A stretch of DNA of 18,575 nt from JBFHDX01 sp041584475. GTDB taxonomy: Bacteria; Pseudomonadota; Alphaproteobacteria; UBA8366; JADFVY01. The stretch spans positions 1 through 18,575 of the forward strand of contig JBFHDX010000075.1 in assembly GCA_041584475.1 (NCBI GenBank), read 5' to 3'. This document shows, one piece after another, positions 1 through 8,641 of this stretch. Under the pieces are notes generated by a model. It searched no databases. It worked only from the letters and a program-made list of their open reading frames with translations, and was not told where the DNA came from. The position numbers were made by a program, and so were the translations under genes. The first letter of the stretch is position 1, and each line of letters starts with the position of its first letter.

Positions 1-251
1 AGCTTCACCGTCTGGGCGAGGATCGCCGGCTCGTCGGCCAGCGGGATGCCGGCGTTGACGTCGAGCATGTTGGCGCCGGCCTGCACCTGGGCGACGGCGT
101 CGGCCTCGACGCGGCTGAAGTCGCCGTTGCGCATCTCCTCCGAGAGGAGCTTGCGGCCGGTCGGGTTGATCCGCTCGCCGATGACGCAGAACGGACGCTC
201 GAAGCCGATGACGACTTCCTTCTTGCCGGAGCTGACGACGGTGTCGGTCAT
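1..251 (-). CDS. Methyltetrahydrofolate:corrinoid methyltransferase, N-terminal part (runs off left edge)
   Basis: The first 83 codons are present and the rest lies beyond position 1. The product starts MTDTVVSSGKKEVVIGFERP and carries GERINPTGR (residues 26-34) and a GANMLDVNAGIP stretch (59-70). These are the pterin-binding TIM-barrel signatures of the dihydropteroate synthase/methyltetrahydrofolate methyltransferase family. Such enzymes move a methyl group between a corrinoid protein and tetrahydrofolate in the cytoplasm (AcsE, MtgA and MtvA types). The plus-strand corrinoid protein at 4497 is the likely partner. The start is the ATG at 251. It has only a modest upstream AAGGA/AGG match, but the conserved motifs begin soon after it and no better start is visible. 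A strong hairpin lies in the probable leader (283-313). The family is clear; the direction of methyl transfer and the original methyl donor cannot be read from this fragment. Confidence 0.85.
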   Translation of the reverse strand, partial: MTDTVVSSGKKEVVIGFERPFCVIGERINPTGRKLLSEEMRNGDFSRVEADAVAQVQAGANMLDVNAGIPLADEPAILAQTVK

Positions 252-282
252 GTCGCGCCTGGTCCTTCGATGTGAATACCGC

Positions 283-313
283 ACGGGGGCCGCGATCGGT
301 CGGCGGCCCCCGT
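283..313. promoter_or_regulatory. Strong hairpin in the divergent 252-500 intergenic region
   Basis: A perfect 11-bp stem (ACGGGGGCCGC paired with GCGGCCCCCGT) encloses a 9-nt loop. It lies 32-62 nt ahead of the minus-strand methyltransferase start, so it is probably in that gene's 5' leader. No T tract follows in either direction, so it is not a standard terminator. The rest of 252-500 holds the promoters of two divergent genes, but I can make no convincing -35/-10 call. No cobalamin-riboswitch B12-box (GCCACTG) is visible. Confidence 0.45.
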
Positions 314-500
314 CTGTGCCGCAGATCCTAGCGCGCGCGAAGGCGGCGTTATCGCCGCAGCGCGGCGCTTTCCGTCGAAACCGCGCCATGCGGGCGGCCG
401 GGAGCGCCGGTCCGGGCCGCGGAAAACGGGGCTTCGGTCCGCACGCGGCCGCGTGCTAGAACGGGGCATCGAGCCAACGGACACGCGGCGCGAGGAGAGC

Positions 501-1811
<1,311 letters not shown>

Positions 1812-1863
1812 GCGAGCTCCGGGAAATTCCCGAATCTCGCCGCCCGAGCGCCCCCGGGCGTTG

Positions 1864-1906
1864 TTGACGCACATCAATGAATCGAAATCCCCGCTGTGCC
1901 TTATGT
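1864..1906 (+). promoter_or_regulatory. Candidate FNR/FixK-type operator and promoter for gltA
   Basis: TTGACGCACATCAA at 1864-1877 differs from the FNR/FixK consensus TTGAT-N4-ATCAA at one base. Thirty bases downstream from its centre (1870.5) lies TTATGT (1901-1906), a good -10-like hexamer. This predicts a start of transcription at 1912-1913. The box would then be centred at about -41.5, the classic class II activator position. The citrate synthase ATG follows at 1942. The arrangement is read directly; the binding protein and oxygen response are inferred. Confidence 0.5.
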
Positions 1907-1941
1907 GGCTGACCCAATCACGAGCAGAAGGGGACGTTCAC

Positions 1942-3279
<1,338 letters not shown>

Positions 3280-3287
3280 ACCGATGT

Positions 3288-3315
3288 CCGGCCGGCGCGG
3301 CGGCGCGCCGGCCGG
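3288..3315. terminator. Bidirectional terminator-like hairpin between convergent genes
   Basis: CCGGCCGGCGCG and CGCGCCGGCCGG form a perfect 12-bp stem around a GCGG loop. It fills the 44-bp gap between the stop of gltA (plus) and the stop of the dehydrogenase (minus). No T tract follows on either strand, so it is at best a partly factor-dependent or bidirectional stop. Confidence 0.6.
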
Positions 3316-3323
3316 GAAATCCC

Positions 3324-4289
3324 TCAGGCGTTGAGCACGCGGATCGGCCGCTCGTCGAACCAGCCGGCGATGTTCTCGACGACCTGCGCGTACATCTGCG
3401 CGAGGTTCTCCTGCGTGACGTAGCCGGTGTGCGGCGTCAGCACCGCGTTCGGGGCGCGGCGCAACGGATGGTCCGCGGGCAGCGGCTCGATATCGTAGAC
3501 GTCGAGCGCGGCGCCGGCGATGCCGCCGCCGGCGAGCGCCTCGAGCAGCGCCGCCTCGTCGACGACGGGCCCGCGCGAGGTGTTGACGAGGATCGCCGAC
3601 GACTTCATCAGCCCGAGCTCGCGCGCGCCGATCAGGCCGCGCGTGCCGTCGTTGAGCACGACGTGCAGGGTGACGATGTCGGCGCCGGCGAGCAGCTCGT
3701 CGAACTCGACCCGCCGGGCACCGTGCTCGGCGGCGGCCTCCGCCGTCAACCGCGGGCTCCAGGCGACGACCTCCATGCCGAAGGCCTGCGCGAAGCGGGC
3801 GATCTGGCGGCCCAGCTTGCCGAGCCCGACGATGCCGATGGCGCGGCCCTTGAGCCCGTGATTGAGCCGCTCGCCCGGCCCGACCTGCCATTTGCCCGCG
3901 GCCATGCGCTGGACGTCGCGCGGGATGTTGAGCGCGCTCGCGAGGATCAGGCCCCAAGTCAGCTCCGCCGCCGGGTAGGGCAGCATCGTCGTGCCGCAGA
4001 CGACGACGCCGCGCGCCTTCGCCGCCGCCATGTCGATCGCGGCGTTGCGCATGCCGGTGGTGACGAGCAGCTCGAGCGCGGGCAGGCGCTCGAACATCGC
4101 CGCCGGGAACAGCGTGCGCTCGCGCATCGCGACGACGACCGGGAACTCCGCCAGCGCCGCCGCGGCCGCGTCCGCCGAGGCGAACGGCTCGGTGAACGGC
4201 ACCGGCTCGACGCGGCCGGCCAGCGCCGACCAGTCGGCGATCGAGGTCGAGACGCCCTGGTAGTCGTCGAGTATCGCCACGCGCATCAT
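3324..4289 (-). CDS. D-2-hydroxyacid dehydrogenase family protein (phosphoglycerate-dehydrogenase-like)
   Basis: A 321-residue NAD(P)-dependent oxidoreductase of the D-isomer 2-hydroxyacid dehydrogenase family, which interconverts 2-hydroxy acids and 2-keto acids. The Rossmann loop GLGKLG is at 155-160. The catalytic residues are all present: R239 (NTSRGPVVDE), E268 (DIEPLP) and H287 (TPHTGY). Strand beta-2 ends AWSPR (176-180) with Ser and Arg rather than Asp, which in this family often goes with NADP(H) preference. Two adjacent ATGs can start it (4289 or 4286). GGGAGA lies 6 nt before the first, so I use 4289. It converges on gltA and diverges from the corrinoid-protein gene. The substrate is unknown. 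The transhydrogenase nearby makes a D-2-hydroxy acid, so D-2-hydroxyglutarate is a conceivable but unproven substrate. Confidence 0.88.
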   Translation of the reverse strand: MMRVAILDDYQGVSTSIADWSALAGRVEPVPFTEPFASADAAAAALAEFPVVVAMRERTLFPAAMFERLPALELLVTTGMRNAAIDMAAAKARGVVVCGTTMLPYPAAELTWGLILASALNIPRDVQRMAAGKWQVGPGERLNHGLKGRAIGIVGLGKLGRQIARFAQAFGMEVVAWSPRLTAEAAAEHGARRVEFDELLAGADIVTLHVVLNDGTRGLIGARELGLMKSSAILVNTSRGPVVDEAALLEALAGGGIAGAALDVYDIEPLPADHPLRRAPNAVLTPHTGYVTQENLAQMYAQVVENIAGWFDERPIRVLNA

Positions 4290-4439
4290 CGCGGTCTCCC
4301 TGCTTCTGCGGTTTCGCCAGCCGCACCAAGGGCTTGCAGCGGCCGCCCGGGTGCGTCAATTTGTCGTAGGCTAAATAATTCGTGTCGCCTTTGCGAGAGT
4401 GTCGCGCAGGGGCGGATTTCACGATAACGTCGGGCAAGT

Positions 4440-4481
4440 GCGGATCGGCCGTCCGGCAGGCGACGGAACTCCGCTTTTTTT
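4440..4481 (+). promoter_or_regulatory. Terminator-like hairpin plus T7 tract in the corrinoid-protein leader (candidate attenuator)
   Basis: GCGGA (4440-4444) pairs with TCCGC (4470-4474). Inside this, CCGTC (4449-4453) pairs with GACGG (4462-4466). Seven T residues (4475-4481) follow immediately, and the ATG is 15 nt further on. A second GCGGA at 4412-4416 could compete for TCCGC, giving a possible alternative fold. The T run stands out in such GC-rich DNA. The structure is read directly and a regulatory role is inferred. The rest of 4290-4439 is the divergent promoter region, with an AT-rich patch at 4371-4380 but no confident promoter. Confidence 0.4.
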
Positions 4482-4496
4482 GTGGGGACTGAGGGG

Positions 4497-5198
4497 ATGG
4501 CCGACGACGGCGACGAACTCGATCTGCGATCGCTCAACGACGACGAGCTCACCGAGCAGATGTGGGACGACCTCTATGACGGCCTCGCCGACGAGATCGT
4601 CGAGGCGGTTCACATCCTGCTCGAGCGCGGCTGGGCGCCGTACGACGTGCTGACCAAGGCGCTCGTCGAGGGCATGCGCATCGTCGGCATCGATTTCCGC
4701 GACGGCATCCTGTTCGTGCCCGAGGTGCTGATGGCGGCGAACGCCATGAAGAAGGGCATGGAGGTGCTGCGGCCGCTGCTCGCCGAGACCGGCGCGCCGA
4801 AGATCGGCAAGATGGTGATCGGCACCGTCAAGGGCGACATCCACGACATCGGCAAGAACCTGGTGGCGATGATGATGGAGGGCGCCGGCTTCGAGGTCAT
4901 CAACATCGGCATCAACAACCCGGTCGAGAACTATCTGGCGGCGCTCGACGAGCACAAGCCCGATATCCTCGGCATGTCGGCGCTGCTGACGACGACGATG
5001 CCGTACATGAAGGTCGTCATCGACACCATGGTCGAGAAGGGCATCCGCGACGACTACATCGTCATGGTCGGCGGCGCGCCGCTCAACGAGGAATTCGCGA
5101 GGGCGGTCGGCGCCGACGCCTACTGCCGCGACGCGGCGGTCGCCGTCGAGACGGCGAAGGAGCTGATCGCGCGGCGCCACAACCGCCCGCCGGCGTGA
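4497..5198 (+). CDS. Corrinoid (B12-binding) methyl-carrier protein, MtgC/MttC-type
   Basis: A 233-residue cytoplasmic protein that carries a methyl group on the cobalt of a corrinoid, between a substrate methyltransferase and a methyl acceptor enzyme. The N-terminal helical cap (about 10-95) contains the VPEVLMAANAMKKG block. The Rossmann-like B12 domain (about 105-225) has the cobalt-ligand motif D114-x-H116-x-x-G119 (GDIHDIGKN), S161 (GMSALLTTTM) and the GG pair at 192-193 (VGGAPLN). Length and motifs fit the MttC/MtbC/MtgC family. The ATG at 4497 is chosen because GGGGAC and GAGGGG lie just upstream; a GTG at 4482 is also in frame. The DUF1638 and 'virulence factor' genes follow on the same strand. 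The acceptor partner is probably the methyltransferase at the left edge. No substrate methyltransferase is present here, so the methyl donor is unknown. Confidence 0.93.
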   Translation: MADDGDELDLRSLNDDELTEQMWDDLYDGLADEIVEAVHILLERGWAPYDVLTKALVEGMRIVGIDFRDGILFVPEVLMAANAMKKGMEVLRPLLAETGAPKIGKMVIGTVKGDIHDIGKNLVAMMMEGAGFEVINIGINNPVENYLAALDEHKPDILGMSALLTTTMPYMKVVIDTMVEKGIRDDYIVMVGGAPLNEEFARAVGADAYCRDAAVAVETAKELIARRHNRPPA

Positions 5199-5336
5199 GC
5201 CGCGCACCGGTCCCGGCCGGACGCCGCCGGCCGCCGGCTTCGACTTCCCCCCCGCAAGGCCTATCTTGTTCGGCGTGCTGAATTTTTCTGGCCCGAAACC
5301 GCGGCGCATCGCGGCCGCGGCCCGGAGGGTGTGGCG

Positions 5337-5981
5337 ATGGCCGTGAGCGGATTCGGCAGGACGGGGGCGTCCGCGGACGCAGCGCGCACGCTGGTCATCG
5401 CCTGCGGCGCGCTGGCGCGCGAGATCCTGGCGCTGATCGAGGCCAATGGCTGGCGGCACCTCGAGCTCGACTGCCTGCCGGCGAAGCTGCACAACCGGCC
5501 GGAGCGCATCCCGGCGGCGGTGCGCGACAAGATCCGCGAGCGCCGGGGCGCGTTCGGCCGCATCGTCGTCGCCTACGCCGATTGCGGCACCGGCGGCCTG
5601 CTCGACCGGGTGATCGAGGAGGAGGGCGTCGAGCGCATCGCCGGCCCGCACTGCTATTCGTTCTACGCCACGGCGCCGGTGTTCGAGGCGCTGCACGAGG
5701 ACGAGCCGGGCACCTTCTACCTGACCGACTATCTGGCGCGGCATTTCGAGACGCTGATCGTCAAGGGCATGGGGCTCGACCGCTTCCCGCAGCTGCTGCC
5801 CGACTATTTCGGCAACTACCGGCGCCTCGTCTATCTGGCGCAGTCGGACGACCCGGCCCTGACCGACAAGGCGCGCGCGGCCGCCGAGCGGCTCGGCCTC
5901 GCCTTCGAGCGCCGCGCGACCGGCTATGGCGAGCTGGCGGCGTTCATGACTCGCGCGGCGGGCGGCGCGGCCGGCCGCTGA
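5337..5981 (+). CDS. DUF1638 domain protein
   Basis: A 214-residue protein that matches the DUF1638 family (PF07796) over nearly all its length. Typical blocks are IACGALAREI (21-30), CLPAKLHNRP (46-55), DCGTGG (82-87), GPHCYSFY (103-110), GTFYLTDYLARHF (125-137) and DYFGNYRRLVYLAQ (156-169). C23, C46, C83, C106, H52, H105 and H136 sit inside these blocks and could bind metal, but that is only a suggestion. The biochemical role is not established. The family is repeatedly found beside corrinoid methyltransferase genes in archaea and bacteria, as here 138 bp after the corrinoid protein. The ATG at 5337 has GGAGGG 7 nt upstream; the GTG at 5331 would sit too close to it. The leader 5199-5336 is GC-rich with a short T5 run at 5283 and no firm promoter. 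Confidence 0.88.
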   Translation: MAVSGFGRTGASADAARTLVIACGALAREILALIEANGWRHLELDCLPAKLHNRPERIPAAVRDKIRERRGAFGRIVVAYADCGTGGLLDRVIEEEGVERIAGPHCYSFYATAPVFEALHEDEPGTFYLTDYLARHFETLIVKGMGLDRFPQLLPDYFGNYRRLVYLAQSDDPALTDKARAAAERLGLAFERRATGYGELAAFMTRAAGGAAGR

Positions 5982-6150
5982 GGTTCCGGAGCGGCCCGAC
6001 CCGGCGGCGGTCAGCGCCGCGCCCGGCATCTGGCAGGCCCGCGCAGATTGCAGGGCTCGCGCCGCGCGATCGGTGGTAAGGTCATGATCGACAAGGACGA
6101 TTTGGCGGCGGCCGGACGGCCGGCAGGCGATCCTGGGGAGATGCGGGACG

Positions 6151-6453
6151 ATGGCGGAACTGGTGGTGGTGTACTGGCGCGACATCCCGGCGCAGGTGAT
6201 CGCGCGGGCCGGGCGGCGCAACCAGGTGAAGGTGGAGCTGAGCCAGCGCTTCGCGCAGGCGATCGACGTCGCGGCGATGCGCGGCGGCGCGCGCGAGTCG
6301 GACGATTACCTCGCCGAGTGGCGCAGGGCCGACCCGGTCGAGATCTCCGACGATCTGCAGGCCGAGGCGGACGGCATGGCGGCGTGGCTCGAGGAGCAGT
6401 ACCACGAGGGGCGGCTGAGGGCGCTGGCGGCGAACGGCGGCCGGGAAGACTAG
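6151..6453 (+). CDS. Small 'virulence factor' family protein (PF13769-like) of the corrinoid methyl-transfer set
   Basis: A 100-residue cytoplasmic protein. The pattern VVYWRDIPAQVIAR (6-19), VKVELSQRFAQAIDVAAM (26-43), YLAEWRRADP (53-62) and a short acidic helix matches a small conserved family that databases label 'virulence factor'. Nothing in the sequence suggests virulence. In alphaproteobacteria this family usually sits with methyltetrahydrofolate/corrinoid methyltransferase genes, as here, so a one-carbon role is the better guess. GGGGAG at 6134 and CGGGAC nearer the start could serve as ribosome site. It lies 169 bp after DUF1638, a gap with no gene that I can support. It is the last gene of the plus-strand group and is followed by a perfect hairpin at 6510. 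Confidence 0.75.
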   Translation: MAELVVVYWRDIPAQVIARAGRRNQVKVELSQRFAQAIDVAAMRGGARESDDYLAEWRRADPVEISDDLQAEADGMAAWLEEQYHEGRLRALAANGGRED

Positions 6454-6509
6454 GACCGGGAGAGATCCAAGCCGCGCAACGCCGGGCGCCGGGATGGCGC
6501 CGGGAGCAC

Positions 6510-6534
6510 GGCACCCGATTGCCGATCGGGTGCC
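6510..6534. terminator. Perfect 10-bp hairpin downstream of the corrinoid gene group
   Basis: GGCACCCGAT and ATCGGGTGCC pair around a TGCCG loop, 57 nt after the stop of the small C1-associated gene. There is no T tract, so termination is plausible but not proven. A tandem GGCGCCGGGA doublet (6484-6505) lies just before it. Confidence 0.45.
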
Positions 6535-6570
6535 CGCGGCGGCGCGAGGCCCCCAGCACCCCACCCCAAA

Positions 6571-6698
6571 CGCTCCCCAGCAAGCGGGAGAGGGGCTTTA
6601 CCTTGCCTGACCCCCTCCCCCTGCCCCTCCCACCAGGGGAGGGGAGGCATGTTCTTGCTGCCGAAAAGAAACTCTCCCTCCCTCACGATGGGGGAGGG
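6571..6698. repeat. Cluster of GC-rich CCTCCC/GGGAGG inverted repeats
   Basis: Three related hairpins follow one another in non-coding DNA. CTCCC (6573-6577) pairs with GGGAG (6586-6590). CCCCTCCC (6624-6631) pairs with GGGAGGGG (6637-6644). CCCTCCC (6676-6682) pairs with GGGAGGG (6692-6698). The units share a pyrimidine-rich arm, a short loop and a purine-rich arm, as do dispersed intergenic palindromes of many alphaproteobacteria. I see no gene in 6454-6758. Membership in a genome-wide family cannot be tested from one window. Confidence 0.55.
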
Positions 6699-6725
6699 CG
6701 GGGAGGGGGCGGGACTTACCGCGCC

Positions 6726-6745
6726 GACGGGGGAAACCCCCCGTC
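6726..6745. terminator. Hairpin just downstream of the hydrolase-methyltransferase fusion gene
   Basis: GACGGGGG and CCCCCGTC form a perfect 8-bp stem with an AAAC loop, 13 nt past the stop of the minus-strand gene that ends at 6759. No T run follows in the minus direction. Its position makes it the best candidate for the 3' end of that transcript. Confidence 0.45.
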
Positions 6746-6758
6746 CAAATGACCGGAT

Positions 6759-8561
6759 TTAGCGCGACCCCTTGCGGCAGACGCCCTCGACGACGGCGAT
6801 GCGGTCCTCGGCCAGGCTGCGCCCGAGATTGGCGACGATGTCCGGCCAGTCGAAGCCGAGCAATAATTCGGGCCCGAGCAGCGACTCCTCGTGGCCCGGC
6901 TCGGCGCGGCGGCGGCGCATCTCCTCGTGCCAGATCAGCGCGGCGGCCGTCGTGTCCTGCCACGAGACGATCTCGAAGCCGGCGCCCTCGACGAGGCGGC
7001 GCAGCTCGTCCCCGGGAACGAGGTAGCTGATCGTCGCGTCCGCCGCCCACGGCACCGGGTAGTGCGGCGACCCGCCCGCGCCGGCGACGACGTCGTAGAG
7101 GCCGAGCTTGCCGCCGGGCTTGAGCACCCGGAACATCTCGGCGTACAGCCGCTGCTTGTCGGCGATGTTCATCTGCGCGTGCTGCGTCCAGACGACGTCG
7201 AAGCGCGCGTCCTCGAACGGCAGGTCGAGCGCGTCGGCCTTGCGGTACTCGAGCCGGTCGTGCAGCCGCAGCCGCTCGGCCAGCATCGTTGCCGCCTTGC
7301 AGAACTCGTCGGTCAGGTCGATGCCGGTGACGTGGCAGCCGTACTGCAGCGCGAGGAAGCGCGACGGCCCGCCGATGCCGCAGCCGACGTCGAGCACCCG
7401 CATCTCGTGGCCGAGGCCGAGCTGCATGGCGAGCTCGCGCGTCGCCTCGTGGCCGCGCACGTGCATCTCGCCGAGCCCCCTGATGTCCTGCGGCCGCAGA
7501 TTGTCGGGGTCCTTGCCCTCCTCGCGCAGCGCCGTGAGGATCGAGGTGGCGAGCGCCGGCTGCGCGTAGTGCGCCTCGATTCGCGCGTCGGCGGGGCGCG
7601 GCGCGGCCGGCTGCGGCGCCGAGACCCGCGCCGCCGGCGCGGCGCGCAGCGGCGCCTCCGTCTGCGCGCCCTTGCCGCCCTTGCCGGTCCCCGGCTTGCC
7701 CTCGTCGACGACCGGGTTGCGCAGCGTGCCGATGCCCTCGATCTCGACCTCGCAGACGTCGCCCGATTTGAGGAACAGCTGCGGCTTGCGGGCATAGCCG
7801 ACGCCCGACGGCGTGCCCGTGGCGATGACGTCGCCCGGCTGCAGCGTCATCGCCTGCGACCAGCGATGGATCAGGTCGGCGACGGGGAACAGCATCGTGT
7901 CGGTGGTGTCGTTCTGCACCACCTCGCCGTTGACGCGGGTCGTGAGCCGCAGGCCCGACGCGCCCTCGGGCAGCTCGTTCGGCGTCACCAGGTCGGGACC
8001 GAAGGCCCCCGAGCGGTCGAAATTCTTGCCGATCGTCCACTGCGTCGTCAGCCGCTGCCAGTCGCGGATCGAGCCGTCGTTGAAGCAGGAATAGAAGGCG
8101 ACGTGCGACAGCGCGTCCTCGCGCGCGATGTGGCGGCCGGCCTTGCCGATGACGAAGGCGAGCTCGCCCTCATAGTCGTAGCGCTCGGAGACGATCGGCC
8201 GCACCAACGAGTCCTCGTGGCCGACGAGCGACTGCGCGTAGCGCGTGAACAGCGAGGGATGCTCCGGCGACTCGCGGCCGCCCTCTTTCGCGTGCTCGGC
8301 GTAGTTCAGCCCGCAGCACAGGTATTTCGGCGCGTTCCACACCGCCGGCAGGTAGCGCATCCCGTCGGCGGGCCGCACCGCCTCCGCCGGCGGCTCGAGG
8401 GCGATTGCGGCGACCTGCTCGAGGATGCCCTCGCCGAGCGCCAGCAGCCCGGGCACGTCGCGCGGCAGGTGCGGCGCCGCGACCGACAGATCGACGATCT
8501 CGTCGCCGCGGCGCACACCGATCGTCGCGACCCCGTCCTTGTCGAAGGCCAAGAGGCGCAT
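6759..8561 (-). CDS. Fusion protein: fumarylacetoacetate hydrolase family domain plus SAM-dependent methyltransferase
   Basis: One uninterrupted 600-residue frame holds two complete enzymes. Residues 1-287 are a fumarylacetoacetate hydrolase (FAH) family domain. Its metal site is E131 and E133 (DYEGELAFVIGK) with D162 (NDGSIRDWQ), followed by GKNFD (178-182), DVIATGTPSGVG (244-255) and EVEIEGIGTLRNPV. Such enzymes cleave C-C bonds, decarboxylate or hydrate keto acids with Mg2+. Residues 288-325 are a Gly/Lys then Ala/Pro-rich linker. Residues 326-600 are a class I methyltransferase with motif I VLDVGCGIGGPS (389-400), acidic D415 (GIDLT), ADALDLPF (442-449), WTQHAQMNIADK (458-469) and RVLKPGGKLGLYD (478-490). 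GGAGGAGA lies 5 nt before the ATG. The frame runs open far upstream, but all conserved sequence begins at this ATG. The substrates of both halves are unknown. Confidence 0.9.
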   Translation of the reverse strand: MRLLAFDKDGVATIGVRRGDEIVDLSVAAPHLPRDVPGLLALGEGILEQVAAIALEPPAEAVRPADGMRYLPAVWNAPKYLCCGLNYAEHAKEGGRESPEHPSLFTRYAQSLVGHEDSLVRPIVSERYDYEGELAFVIGKAGRHIAREDALSHVAFYSCFNDGSIRDWQRLTTQWTIGKNFDRSGAFGPDLVTPNELPEGASGLRLTTRVNGEVVQNDTTDTMLFPVADLIHRWSQAMTLQPGDVIATGTPSGVGYARKPQLFLKSGDVCEVEIEGIGTLRNPVVDEGKPGTGKGGKGAQTEAPLRAAPAARVSAPQPAAPRPADARIEAHYAQPALATSILTALREEGKDPDNLRPQDIRGLGEMHVRGHEATRELAMQLGLGHEMRVLDVGCGIGGPSRFLALQYGCHVTGIDLTDEFCKAATMLAERLRLHDRLEYRKADALDLPFEDARFDVVWTQHAQMNIADKQRLYAEMFRVLKPGGKLGLYDVVAGAGGSPHYPVPWAADATISYLVPGDELRRLVEGAGFEIVSWQDTTAAALIWHEEMRRRRAEPGHEESLLGPELLLGFDWPDIVANLGRSLAEDRIAVVEGVCRKGSR

Positions 8562-8641
8562 CGCGGTCTCCTCCGCACGGCAGGTTGCAAGCGACTCTCC
8601 CGGACGCGACCCTGCCACGAGGCGCAGGGCGGGGCAAGCGG

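Noticed and set aside
252..500. Cobalamin riboswitch before the B12-dependent genes
   Set aside because: I looked for the B12-box core GCCACTG and related conserved segments on both strands here and at 4290-4496 and did not see them.
1849..1860. Terminator after the transhydrogenase gene
   Set aside because: CGCCC/GGGCG can pair, but the loop would be only two bases and the following TTGTTG belongs to the FNR-like box region. The CGGGAA/TTCCCG pair at 1819-1831 is also too tight to call.
4353..4366. Second FNR/FixK-like box in the dehydrogenase-corrinoid intergenic region
   Set aside because: The minus strand has TTGACGCACC, but the second half-site ATCAA is missing.
4419..6221. 600-codon minus-strand open frame opposite the corrinoid and DUF1638 genes
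   Set aside because: No recognisable domain; the plus strand carries intact B12-binding and DUF1638 motifs.
6048..6752. Plus-strand open frame overlapping the small C1-associated gene
   Set aside because: It is out of frame with the conserved 100-residue protein, is rich in Arg/Gly/Ala and runs through the hairpin-rich non-coding stretch.
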